Positions 1-8,533 of a DNA stretch of 13,053 bases are shown piece after piece. The notes beneath the pieces are model-generated. The model was not told the origin of the DNA. It ran no database searches and was given only the letters and a program-made list of their open reading frames with translations. The stretch comes from SCGC-AAA252-I15 sp043822165 (GTDB lineage: Archaea; Altiarchaeota; Altiarchaeia; IMC4; SCGC-AAA252-I15): the NCBI GenBank assembly GCA_043822165.1, contig JBDRCA010000133.1:1-13053 (forward strand), written 5' to 3'. The stretch's first letter is position 1, and the number at the start of each line of letters is the position of its first letter. Both the position numbers and the translations under genes were made by a program.

Positions 1-420
1 CCCATAGACGTTGTCGCCTTGGACTTGCAGGTCTACGAGGCCGCATCGTCGAAGGCTTTCGACTCCTTCAATGATGCGGTCGACGAATACTTTTCCGCCC
101 GGGAGCTTTCCGGCAAAAAGCAGGCCTTCGACTCAAAATACGAGAAAGAGAAGGGCAAACTCGAGAAAAGGCTCGCAGACCAGGAGAAAGCCCTGGAGAA
201 GGCGGTAGAGGATGCCGAGAGATTAAGGCTTGTGGGAGACCAGTTATACGCGAGGATGAGTGATATAGAGGCGATACTTGCGCAGGTCAGGAAGGCGAGA
301 AGCGACGGATTATCTGACGCGGAAATCGTCTCAAGATTCCGCGAAGGGGCTGAGAAAGGCATACCCGAAGCAAAGCTTGTGAAAGCTTTGAAGAAGACTG
401 AGCTTACCATTGAACTCTAA
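1..420 (+). CDS. NFACT-family (RqcH/Tae2/NEMF-like) protein, 3' part, lacking the NFACT-R end
   Basis: The frame is open from base 1 to a TAA, so the true start lies outside the window; the TTG at 19 is internal. The visible part is 139 codons. Near residues 20-31 is the signature FDSFNDAVDEYF, which in the Rqc2/RqcH/NEMF family ends the N-terminal half, followed by a charged coiled coil (about residues 40-85, KYEKEKGKLEKRL and onward) and the short segment that ends in an ItL-like strand. In this family the protein binds stalled large ribosomal subunits and peptidyl-tRNA for quality control. Full-length members continue with a second coiled-coil helix and the NFACT-R (DUF814) domain; here the protein stops at LTIEL, exactly before that part, and no such domain follows on the + strand. 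It is therefore truncated or a split gene. Family call is confident, functional status is not. It converges on the giant gene with a 5-nt gap. Confidence 0.82.
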   Translation, partial: PIDVVALDLQVYEAASSKAFDSFNDAVDEYFSARELSGKKQAFDSKYEKEKGKLEKRLADQEKALEKAVEDAERLRLVGDQLYARMSDIEAILAQVRKARSDGLSDAEIVSRFREGAEKGIPEAKLVKALKKTELTIEL

Positions 421-425
421 GACTC

Positions 426-3400
426 TCACGCCGCCCTCGGCATGTAGACGTGGGCTTTCGTGTCCAAGACCGCCTGCTCTTCGTAGCTTGTGAATGCGAC
501 TGCCTCACAGTATACTCCCCCGCTTGGGCTGGGGAGGACACGCACTTTCGCGTCTTTCTCCTCGAATGGAGCTTCTTCCGCGTCCTGCATTTCCTCGAAT
601 TTCCTTATATTCTCCTTGAGATTGTGCTCGGTGGGAAGCGAAGGTATGATCAGGGGAAGACCAGTCGCATCAGCGGTTTCCATGGCGTAGCGCAGGTGAC
701 CCTCTATTTTACCCCAAGACAGCGGCGAACCATCCGGCACGTACGCAGGGTCAGTTACCAGGCACGCCCTCTCCTTCCCCTCCAATTCGACTCTTGAAAG
801 ATATAATACTGTGTCGACACGGGGGGTGCCGTGCCGGTCTTTGCCGACCACCAGATTACGGAGGGAATCAGTCAATGCAACGTTGTAGGGGCTGTTTCCT
901 ATGCTGTTGTGGCTTGTCCGGTAATCGCAGCACTGACCCCTCATCGACAAGAGCATCTCCGAGAATCTTTGTTCGTTGCCGTACGTGTAGATTGTAGGCT
1001 CCGCGGCCTTGACGCCGCTGTCGGCCGTTATCGCGCCTATCACGCTTTGTATGTCTGCTATGGCGGATGAGTCCTCGTATTCGGTGAGGACTTGACCCAG
1101 GAATGCGCGTCTTTGCTCGGGAGGCACCTGCTCGTCGTTCACGCGGGATGATACGTGAGCCGCAAGTCTTGAGTCGAATTCCCCGACTGCCGTTAATGCT
1201 TCATCGAAGCCGGACACACCCGTGATTCTCCCTTCAAGGCCTCGGACAGCCTCTCTTTTTTTCTCGAGCATTCCAAGGGTTTCAGTAAGCGTGGGGACGA
1301 GCCCGGTCATATAGTTTTCGGCGTCAATGTATGCCTTCTGTAGGTTTCCTATTGTTTGCTGCAGTGATTTCAACTGTGTTTCCCTTCCTTTCATCGTGCC
1401 TTGCGCGAGGGCGTCGTCTACTGCCTGGGACAGCATGCCGACGTCTCCCAAGTATACTTTGTCTCCGCCGAATGATTCGTGGAATGCAAAACCGAGCTCC
1501 TCGATTACGGGCGCATTTTCTTGGCGGCCGAGCTCGGAACGGTATCCGTCTATCGTCTCGGCTAACGCGTCTATTTTGCCTTCGTATTTGACGCCGATGC
1601 TTCGAATACCCTCCCATGTCCTGCACCTGTTCTGTTCGCCCTCGATGACTGAGAGCTCCTCTGCCATTGGTTGGGCGCGCGCCGTGAGCTGAGTTACCTG
1701 GCGCTCTGGGGGAAGGTCTGCGACTGAGGCTTTCAGTTCGTCTGCCGCGGCTTGGACGTCTGCAGGAACCTTTCTCTTGCGCTTTTTACCGCCCTTCTTC
1801 TTTGGTTCGCCGGCGGCCTCGTCTCGCGGAGCATTGGCTTCCCGGAGTTGCTCTACTGCGACGTCGTATGGAAGCTTTCTCTTGTTTACTTCCTGCCATC
1901 GTTTGGCGAGCTCTCCCATCGGGTTTTCTTGTTCGGGGTGTAGGGCCTCCATGTCTTGGAGGGCTCTGCTGAAGTGGCGTTTAAAGAAGAGGTCTTCGAG
2001 AAGCCTTCGAGTGCTGTTTAAGCGGTCTTCCATGCAAACATCTTGCAGGGTGTAGTCGAGTTTGTGGTTGGGGTTGTTGAAGGCTGCGAGCACTCTCGCG
2101 CGCTCAGCGTCAGAGTATTCTTCCGGGGGCAGAACAGCCAAGACTTCCTTGTTTTCCGCCCTCGCATTAAGGTATGCGACACAAGCCTCCCGTTCATCCT
2201 CCTTTGGGAAATATGATTGCGCGCCGTCAATGAGAGTCCTTAAAAGCTCGAAGTCGTTTCTTTTGAATTCCTCCTCTTTGCCGAGAAGCTCGACGACTGC
2301 GATAGCCCTCATGGCAGGAATCTTGTCGGCGTCATTGAAGTGGTGCATAGTCTTTTCATAAGTCGAGTAAACGCTAACGAACCTCGTCAAGTCCTCAGGC
2401 TTCTGCTTCCTCAAAAGCTGCGCAGGATAGCTTGCGCTCATGACTTGGACTGCGTCTTCCCTGACGGCTGCCGCAAAATCCGTGAATGACTCGTGTCCGC
2501 CGCCTAGTTGAGTCAGAACTCTATCGGAGAAGCCCACCGACGACAAAGAGTCCGCAAGGCACATGACATTTAAGAGTTCCTCGTCTTCTCCCCTATTAAG
2601 CGGGGGGAACCTCGTAAGAACCCCGGATAGTATCGCAGTCTGGGCATCCCGGTCCGCATTTATGTAAGACGTGCAGTACTCCAGATTGTATTCATCTTTC
2701 ACGACCTCGCAGTTCCTCGGCAATGACTCGACAAGCCTGCCTGCAAGCTCGGGCGAAAGTTCCCCGGGCTCAAACGCCCCCGCAACCCCCAGCACAAATG
2801 CGGGAGGATAATTAGCGGCCCTCAATAGCCTAAGCGACTCAGTCGGCTGCGTAAGAAGCCTGTTCTGCGCATCAGTGCAAGGTATAAACGAAAACTTGGG
2901 CAACCTATTAAGCTGCCCGTCCTGCTCGTCCAAGTAAGGCTTGTATTCGACAAGATTCGTCCTGACATTTGAGAGTCCAGCCCGAACTTCCGCCAACGAA
3001 CCGGGCTTCAAGTGCCCAATATGACCTGTTAACGCCCGTATCCCGTCTTCGCGGTAGGCATCAGACGGAAGAGACGCGCACTCTGAGACTAATAATTCGC
3101 CGATTTGAGTCACGGTCGCGGGCCCCGTTACTTTCGCAGCCAATCTAGGAACAGACGACATGACCATCTTGAAGTTATCAGACAAACCCTGCTCGTTTAT
3201 CCTGCCTGCCACCGCCATCAGTTCTGCCCCAACAGAGGTTATCTCGGAGTGAGAAGACATCTCACCAGACAACGCAGATGTAGCAGACCGTATATGCCCG
3301 GAAATATCAGACAAACCAGACTCGACTAGGTTCACCTGCAAATCCGCGACCTCCCTGCTGACCTCGACAACACTCGTCGAATCGGATAAAAGATTGCCGT

Positions 3401-6400
3401 AGCGCACAAGATCGGTTAAGACCAGTCTTTTGTCTTTTCCTGTGAAGCCTCTTTCAGTGCAGTAGTCGGCGACTGCGAGAAGCTTGCGGCCGACCTCTAC
3501 CTTGAGTTCGCGCTGCAAAGCCTCCGACTCATCTGTGTCCTGGCCAGACGCGGGAGTCCTGTGCCCGATAATCTTTTCCGCAACTCTTTCAGGCTCGTGC
3601 AGCATCGTCGCCGCCAAGTCGGCGTGACCTCCCCGCACGAACATGCGAGGCACCTCAAGGAGCCGTTCAGCCGCCTCGATGAGAGCTTCAGGAGTCTCGA
3701 CGTCAGACTTCCTGTGTTTGGAGTCCCTGCAAAATGACTCAAAAAAGTTTTTGGACAAATCACCGGACGAATCCGCCATCATAGTCTCGACTTCAAAGAA
3801 TCTTACTGCCGATACCACTCCCAGAATCCGCTCTTCCATGGCGGGAGCAGACTCTTCAGCAGGCACTTCCACGCACTGGATAAGTGCTGCAGTCTCGGGC
3901 ATTCTGTCTTTCACGGAGGCTTGTGGACTTTCCGTGGCTGCATCCATTATCCTTGAGCCGAGAGCCAGGAATGCGCCGACTCCGCCGCCGCCATTGTATG
4001 CAGTTATCGTGTTAGGGTAGAAGTCCTGGTTGAGAAGCATGATCCTGTTCTCGTCTTCCGCGAACCAGTCCACGCATTTTCTGGCGGAAGCAGCATCCCC
4101 CGTATGATATATGATTTTTCCCAGCCTCTGGGGAACATATCCTGTGCCTCCACCGTCTCCAATTCTGTTATCGATTACCGCGGCTGCTGTGTCGACTATG
4201 TGGGTGAAGTCGTCGAGGGAGCCTTCCCTGCCGACCGAAGAAGCGATAACCTCGAGGACAGACGCATTTGTTGAACTTCGGCCTGCGACCGCGGAGGGCA
4301 CGGCGATAGTCGTGTCCTTGAATGTTTCCCCTAATCGGCGGGAGTTCGCGTGCACGTGAGCTAGCATTCCAGGAAGATTCGGGTTTCCTGCAAGAGCGTA
4401 CGTGAGCGCGATCGTCGAGTTCACGTGGAATCTAAGCTCGGCGAGATAATCCTTTTGAGACGCGTCAGGAGTCGGGACTCCGTCCAATACAGCATCCAAG
4501 ACACCCATATCCCTCCCAGAAGCGTTGTAAGCCAAGACTGCTCCTGCAAGGATGGACTTGTCTGTAGCGTAACCGCCGCCGTAGACGCACGAGTTTAGTG
4601 CGTACGAAGGATTGCCAAGACCAGTGGGTGAGGTAACGCGCTGAAGGTAGCCTACGAGTTTATCAGACAACTCCTGGGCCTGCGGGTTATCCGCGAACGC
4701 CTCTATGACGTGGCCGGCATTATTATCGATTGAATACATGATGCTTAGCTCTGGGAATCCTTCGCTTAAGCGGGCGGAAAACCCGGCATAATGCTCGACT
4801 GCACCCTGAAAGCCGTCGGGGTTGGCCATGCCAGCCCGCAAGACCCCGGACTCCAAAAGAGGCTGGGCGCTGCCGCGATGATACGAGCCCGCGGTTTCGC
4901 GTACGCGCAGGAATCTGTCGTAGACTCCCGGCAAGTCAGGGGATGCGGATGCGAGCTCTGCGTCTATCGCCTCTCTGGCGACCTTCGCGTGCCAGTGTTC
5001 TTTTACCTGCCCGATGAAGCCGAAGAGTCCGTTCAAAGCCTGTGCTTCGCGCCCAGGATGGGCTGCGCAAACGCCTGTCAAAAGCATCCCGTCACGGTCA
5101 GTGTACAATAGTTCATCTAGGCTGTCTGTTTCATGGAAGTATCCTGCAGTCAAAGCATTCTCGAAAAGCTCTCGCTGACGCGGCGTCAGAGCCGCCACCT
5201 CAGCAGTCATCCCGGAGAGCTCTTGGAACCTGTCTGCCGAGTCCGCGACTCTGAAGACTAGGGGTACGACAGCCTTGAAGTCAGCGTATGAGTCAAGCCC
5301 CATCAGTTTGTTTTCCACACCCTGACGCATACGATATTCTTCGAGCATTCCGTCCATTCTCTTCAGCTGGCCGGCTACAGTCTGCCGTTCCTCGTCAGGA
5401 GCCTGCGGCATAACACGGTCGTAGAGTTTTTTCGCGAAATCACCGCTCCCGGACCTGTGTCTTAAAAGCAGGTCATCGAGGTTTGATGCCGCCTCCCTGA
5501 ACGAGTCACGGCTTCCCAAGCCGCCGGAAGACATGGCATCGAAGAGCCTGTCCACGTCACCCTGGTTCCTGCAAAGAGACAGATACTGGTATGCCGGCAC
5601 GACATATGTGCCGCCGATACGTTGTTCCAAAACAGTGTTTACATGGCGCATGAGAGGCGCGTCGAACCGTAATCCAGATGTTATTTGCCGGAGGTTTATG
5701 CCGGACTCCGTGTTATGGTAGACATCAAGGAGTTCCCGCATGTACTCGGACTGGGTTAGCCCGGTCTGGGCTCCGTTTAGCTGATACCATTTAAGGCCGG
5801 GAATAATCTCCCTGTCGATTGCATTCAACGCTGTCTCATCCGGACCTGTCCACGAGTACGACGACCGCTTCCCCTCGAAAAACTCGCTTATTACTGAAGC
5901 AGTCTTCCTCGCCTCTGAGACCGAACCTTCCATGAGGAGCTGGGATATTTCCTGCTCTCTTTCTGTCGGAGGCATTCGTTCTCCTGCGGCAGCGAACCGG
6001 CGTTCAAACTCGTCTCTTTTGAATTCGCCCCTTTCTATCTCCCCGATGAGGGATAAGTCTCGCATGGTCTTTTTCGCGGCAGGCCTTAAGCCGCGCACCC
6101 CGGAGAAAACCCTGGTAGACGCGTTACGGACGCCGCGCGCAAAAGCTCCCACGCCCTTAGGCTCCTCCAAGGCTTCGAAAGATAAATCCGCGACTTCGTC
6201 GACTGAGGATGCGACGTGACTTCGAAGATGATTAGGCAGCGAATCCCCCGCACTCTGCGCGTAATAAGTCGTGAGCGCCGCTATTGTATCCCCCACTATT
6301 CTATGCTCAGCCTGCATGCCGTCTGAGGCTTCGAGGTGGCGGTGCTCGTCGTCAAGACGATCTATGAGAGCCCTTATGTTTCCGTGGCCGAGTTCCCGGA

Positions 6401-6560
6401 GCGCGTTAGGGGAGCTCGCATGGTCGAGTCGTGTCAGAACGTCTTCGCTTCCTGGGACAAGGGACGGATCTATCTTGAGGCGTATTCTACCGTCCTCGCG
6501 GGTTATCTGGAGTTTGTCTTTTAAGTCTGGGTGGCGGGGCTTATGGGGGGTTAGGGCCAT
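426..6560 (-). CDS. Giant 2044-residue protein of unknown function
   Basis: I do not recognise this protein. It is one uninterrupted frame from ATG (6560) to TGA (426). There is no signal peptide and no clear membrane segment, so it is probably cytoplasmic. Residues 1 to about 1580 look like a long, mostly helical array rich in Leu, Ala and Glu, with three glycine-rich loops (YGGGY near 659, GDGGGTGY near 801, YNGGGGVG near 854). A Lys/Arg-rich linker with KKRKRK lies near 1586-1597. Residues about 1600-1850 are highly charged and helical, probably coiled coil. A distinct C-terminal domain (about 1856-2044) contains GQCCDY near 1876-1881, then alternating strand-like and helical segments (VDTVLYLSRVEL, then EGHLRYAMETA). 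The start lacks a Shine-Dalgarno; a TATA-like box sits about 33 nt upstream, inside the 40-nt gap after the cyclo-ligase gene. A scaffold or large-complex protein is only a guess. That it is a real gene is strongly supported by its length and normal composition. Confidence 0.9.
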   Translation of the reverse strand: MALTPHKPRHPDLKDKLQITREDGRIRLKIDPSLVPGSEDVLTRLDHASSPNALRELGHGNIRALIDRLDDEHRHLEASDGMQAEHRIVGDTIAALTTYYAQSAGDSLPNHLRSHVASSVDEVADLSFEALEEPKGVGAFARGVRNASTRVFSGVRGLRPAAKKTMRDLSLIGEIERGEFKRDEFERRFAAAGERMPPTEREQEISQLLMEGSVSEARKTASVISEFFEGKRSSYSWTGPDETALNAIDREIIPGLKWYQLNGAQTGLTQSEYMRELLDVYHNTESGINLRQITSGLRFDAPLMRHVNTVLEQRIGGTYVVPAYQYLSLCRNQGDVDRLFDAMSSGGLGSRDSFREAASNLDDLLLRHRSGSGDFAKKLYDRVMPQAPDEERQTVAGQLKRMDGMLEEYRMRQGVENKLMGLDSYADFKAVVPLVFRVADSADRFQELSGMTAEVAALTPRQRELFENALTAGYFHETDSLDELLYTDRDGMLLTGVCAAHPGREAQALNGLFGFIGQVKEHWHAKVAREAIDAELASASPDLPGVYDRFLRVRETAGSYHRGSAQPLLESGVLRAGMANPDGFQGAVEHYAGFSARLSEGFPELSIMYSIDNNAGHVIEAFADNPQAQELSDKLVGYLQRVTSPTGLGNPSYALNSCVYGGGYATDKSILAGAVLAYNASGRDMGVLDAVLDGVPTPDASQKDYLAELRFHVNSTIALTYALAGNPNLPGMLAHVHANSRRLGETFKDTTIAVPSAVAGRSSTNASVLEVIASSVGREGSLDDFTHIVDTAAAVIDNRIGDGGGTGYVPQRLGKIIYHTGDAASARKCVDWFAEDENRIMLLNQDFYPNTITAYNGGGGVGAFLALGSRIMDAATESPQASVKDRMPETAALIQCVEVPAEESAPAMEERILGVVSAVRFFEVETMMADSSGDLSKNFFESFCRDSKHRKSDVETPEALIEAAERLLEVPRMFVRGGHADLAATMLHEPERVAEKIIGHRTPASGQDTDESEALQRELKVEVGRKLLAVADYCTERGFTGKDKRLVLTDLVRYGNLLSDSTSVVEVSREVADLQVNLVESGLSDISGHIRSATSALSGEMSSHSEITSVGAELMAVAGRINEQGLSDNFKMVMSSVPRLAAKVTGPATVTQIGELLVSECASLPSDAYREDGIRALTGHIGHLKPGSLAEVRAGLSNVRTNLVEYKPYLDEQDGQLNRLPKFSFIPCTDAQNRLLTQPTESLRLLRAANYPPAFVLGVAGAFEPGELSPELAGRLVESLPRNCEVVKDEYNLEYCTSYINADRDAQTAILSGVLTRFPPLNRGEDEELLNVMCLADSLSSVGFSDRVLTQLGGGHESFTDFAAAVREDAVQVMSASYPAQLLRKQKPEDLTRFVSVYSTYEKTMHHFNDADKIPAMRAIAVVELLGKEEEFKRNDFELLRTLIDGAQSYFPKEDEREACVAYLNARAENKEVLAVLPPEEYSDAERARVLAAFNNPNHKLDYTLQDVCMEDRLNSTRRLLEDLFFKRHFSRALQDMEALHPEQENPMGELAKRWQEVNKRKLPYDVAVEQLREANAPRDEAAGEPKKKGGKKRKRKVPADVQAAADELKASVADLPPERQVTQLTARAQPMAEELSVIEGEQNRCRTWEGIRSIGVKYEGKIDALAETIDGYRSELGRQENAPVIEELGFAFHESFGGDKVYLGDVGMLSQAVDDALAQGTMKGRETQLKSLQQTIGNLQKAYIDAENYMTGLVPTLTETLGMLEKKREAVRGLEGRITGVSGFDEALTAVGEFDSRLAAHVSSRVNDEQVPPEQRRAFLGQVLTEYEDSSAIADIQSVIGAITADSGVKAAEPTIYTYGNEQRFSEMLLSMRGQCCDYRTSHNSIGNSPYNVALTDSLRNLVVGKDRHGTPRVDTVLYLSRVELEGKERACLVTDPAYVPDGSPLSWGKIEGHLRYAMETADATGLPLIIPSLPTEHNLKENIRKFEEMQDAEEAPFEEKDAKVRVLPSPSGGVYCEAVAFTSYEEQAVLDTKAHVYMPRAA

Positions 6561-6589
6561 AACTAGTATTATTATTGGATGCCTGCAGG

Positions 6590-6597
6590 AATAAAAC
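6590..6597 (-). promoter_or_regulatory. Possible TATA box of the giant gene
   Basis: On the - strand this reads GTTTTATT, centred about 33 nt before the ATG at 6560. The start has no Shine-Dalgarno, so a leaderless or very short-leader transcript is plausible. Read-through from the cyclo-ligase gene is the alternative. Confidence 0.35.
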
Positions 6598-6600
6598 TGT

Positions 6601-7206
6601 TCAGTGAAGGCGCCTGCACTCGATTATCCTTTTTTCGGTGACGATTTTGTGGACTGGTATGTCGTGGCCTGCCATTGGGACGAACTCGCCTGCAGGCAAA
6701 ACCTGGAAGTCGAAGGCCAGAGCGATGAATGGCCTCTTCTTTACGCCGGCGAACGTTTTGTCGTAGTAGCCTGCACCGTAACCCATCCTGCCGCCGCGCA
6801 AATCAAAGACGCTTCCAGGGAAAACCACGACATCCGCCGCAGATACTGGTAAAACCCTCTTCCTTCTCAGAGAAGGGAGAGGCTCTAGGATATTGTATGA
6901 GTCGACCATCAAATCCTTCTCAAAGTCGCGTATCTCAACGAAACGGAGCACCCGCTCATCCAGGACGCAATATGGAACAGCAACTTTTTTCCCCTCGGAA
7001 ATCGCCCTGCGAATACCCGGGAGAGTCTCGACTTCACTCCTGAAATTCACGAAAAAAAAGACCGTCTGAGCTGATGAAAACTCCGGGACGCGAAAAAGGT
7101 TAGTCAAAACCCTGGCGCTCAACTTCGAGCGCTCACCAAAAGACAAGGAATCACGACGCTCAAGAATACGCGCCCTAAGCTCACCTTTAATGGAAATATT
7201 GTCCAT
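6601..7206 (-). CDS. 5-formyltetrahydrofolate cyclo-ligase family protein
   Basis: The 201-residue product has the usual length and layout of this family, which uses ATP to turn 5-formyltetrahydrofolate into 5,10-methenyltetrahydrofolate and so returns a storage folate to the one-carbon pool. The clearest evidence is the signature at residues 134-150, FDLRGGRMGYGAGYYDK, the nucleotide/substrate loop of the family. The N-terminal KGELRARILERRDSLS helix and the VFFFVNFRSEVET strand region also fit. I chose ATG at 7206 rather than the TTG one codon upstream because AGGAGG lies 4 nt before the ATG. The gene follows the HPS-RraA gene by 9 nt and is probably translated from the same message. Together they suggest one-carbon handling through a folate-type carrier, though some archaeal members may act on modified pterins. 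Cytoplasmic. Confidence 0.93.
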   Translation of the reverse strand: MDNISIKGELRARILERRDSLSFGERSKLSARVLTNLFRVPEFSSAQTVFFFVNFRSEVETLPGIRRAISEGKKVAVPYCVLDERVLRFVEIRDFEKDLMVDSYNILEPLPSLRRKRVLPVSAADVVVFPGSVFDLRGGRMGYGAGYYDKTFAGVKKRPFIALAFDFQVLPAGEFVPMAGHDIPVHKIVTEKRIIECRRLH

Positions 7207-7210
7207 CAAT

Positions 7211-7216
7211 CCTCCT
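7211..7216 (-). promoter_or_regulatory. Shine-Dalgarno AGGAGG coupling cyclo-ligase to HPS-RraA
   Basis: AGGAGG on the - strand is 4 nt before ATG 7206, and its first A is the last base of the upstream TGA stop (7216-7218). This decides the start codon and suggests translational coupling. Confidence 0.8.
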
Positions 7217-8493
7217 CACTTTTTCTCCCATTTCGCAAGGTTCGCTACTTTGCCTAGGCTGCTGCCGTCTCGTATCTCTTTTCGAAGCCGGTTCTCTTTC
7301 TCCAGGACGTCTTGGGCCCGGTTAGCTATCTCGACCGCCTTCTCTTTGGGGATTACTATGACTCCGTCGTCGTCGCCGACAATCCAGTCGCCGGGCCTGA
7401 CCGAGACGCCGGAAATCTTCAGGGGAACGTTCATCTCCCCCAAACCCTTCGGCTCACCGCACGTCGGGGAGATAATCCTGGAGTAAACCGGAAAACCAAG
7501 CTTCGCTATCTCGCCCGTATCCCTGACCGCACCGTTTACGACAACGCCCGCAAGCTTGCGCTGAAGCGCGCTCTCCGTCGCAAGCTCGCCCCAGACAGCC
7601 GGGCCCACTCCGCCGGCGTCGACGACGATTACATCTCCTGGAGAAGCCGCATCTATTGCTTCAACAGTCTTGGCCCAGTCCCCCGGCATCGTCCGGACAG
7701 TGAACGCTGGACCAGCCATACAGGTGCCGTGCGCGACGAAATAAAGCCCGTCCAAGCTTCCGGCGTGATGCATGGCATCAGAAATGTTGGCAGTCGAAAC
7801 CTTCGAGAGAACAGATAAAACGTCAACTGACCTTTTGAACAATTTAGTCTCTGATTTCTTCTTCTTGTCTACCGCAGCCCTGATTTTCTTGGCTGCCTTC
7901 CCGGGGTCTTCTGCCTTGGCTATTGCGCCGCCCACCATTATGATTGATGCACCAGCATTAACCGCGTCAACAGCCGATTCGGAGTTCAAGCCGCCCGCCG
8001 CGGCAACCGGGATGCTAACAGCTTCGACGACGGACGCCAGCTTGTCGAACGGAGTCTTCGCCTGCATCTGATCGTCGATGGACGTGTGAATGGAAACGTA
8101 GTCCGCCCCGAACTCTTGGGCTTCTTTTGCCCGTTCCACGGGGTCGGCGACGTTTATAAGATCCACCATGATTTTGCAGCCCATGTTCGCGCCCGCCTCA
8201 ACGCACTCGCGAATCGTCGAGTCACACGCCGCCCCCAGAACGCACACGACGTCTGCACCCGCCTTTGCTGCTGCTTCGACTTCGACGCGGCCGGCATCCA
8301 TAATCTTCATGTCCGCGACAATCGTCTTCTTCGGGAACGCCTCGCGCAGACTCCGCACGGCATCCAATCCCTCGGACTTGATAAGCGGCGTCCCAGCCTC
8401 CACCCAGTCAACGCTGTCGCCTGCCTCCCCTGCAACCTTTAATGCGCGCTTAAGGTCTACGAAGTCGAGCGCAAGCTGGATTACGGGTTTCAT
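7216..8493 (-). CDS. Bifunctional 3-hexulose-6-phosphate synthase / RraA-like protein
   Basis: The 425-residue protein is a two-domain fusion known from many archaea. Residues 1 to about 210 form a TIM barrel of the orotidine-phosphate decarboxylase superfamily with the D61-x-K63-x-x-D66 active-site motif (ADMKIMD) and the VAAAGGLN phosphate-binding loop; this part condenses formaldehyde with ribulose 5-phosphate to 3-hexulose 6-phosphate, or runs in reverse to supply ribose phosphate. Residues about 225-425 are an RraA/demethylmenaquinone-methyltransferase-like domain, with GDVIVVDAGGV, WGELATESA and GAVRD; its role in archaeal fusions is not settled. The start at 8493 (MKPVIQLALDF) is chosen because the barrel begins there; the open frame extends upstream only as low-complexity sequence. 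No Shine-Dalgarno, so probably leaderless. The isomerase partner (PHI) is not in the window. It is followed directly by the cyclo-ligase. Confidence 0.95.
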   Translation of the reverse strand: MKPVIQLALDFVDLKRALKVAGEAGDSVDWVEAGTPLIKSEGLDAVRSLREAFPKKTIVADMKIMDAGRVEVEAAAKAGADVVCVLGAACDSTIRECVEAGANMGCKIMVDLINVADPVERAKEAQEFGADYVSIHTSIDDQMQAKTPFDKLASVVEAVSIPVAAAGGLNSESAVDAVNAGASIIMVGGAIAKAEDPGKAAKKIRAAVDKKKKSETKLFKRSVDVLSVLSKVSTANISDAMHHAGSLDGLYFVAHGTCMAGPAFTVRTMPGDWAKTVEAIDAASPGDVIVVDAGGVGPAVWGELATESALQRKLAGVVVNGAVRDTGEIAKLGFPVYSRIISPTCGEPKGLGEMNVPLKISGVSVRPGDWIVGDDDGVIVIPKEKAVEIANRAQDVLEKENRLRKEIRDGSSLGKVANLAKWEKK

Positions 8494-8514
8494 GACAGTA
8501 TATTTTAGGTTCTC

Positions 8515-8527
8515 TTTAAGAAATAAA
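8515..8527 (-). promoter_or_regulatory. Possible TATA box of HPS-RraA
   Basis: On the - strand this reads TTTATTTCTTAAA, centred about 28 nt before ATG 8493, the archaeal spacing for a leaderless transcript. It overlaps the T-run that may end the VanZ transcript. Confidence 0.45.
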
Positions 8528-8532
8528 AAAAA
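8525..8532 (-). terminator. Oligo-T terminator after the VanZ-like gene
   Basis: Eight consecutive T on the - strand begin 1 nt after the VanZ TAA stop. Archaeal RNA polymerase terminates at such T-runs without needing a hairpin. Confidence 0.5.
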
Positions 8533-8533
8533 G

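Noticed and set aside
1767..1806. KKRKRK linker of the giant protein as a nuclear-localisation-like or histone-like DNA-binding tail
   Set aside because: A short basic patch between helical regions is not enough to infer DNA binding, and localisation signals are irrelevant in archaea.
3643..4020. Open + strand frames of 60-125 codons inside the giant gene (also 1327-1692, 4791-5111, 6271-6594)
   Set aside because: They are antisense shadows of a GC-rich coding frame, with Ser/Arg-rich compositions and no motifs or ribosome binding sites.
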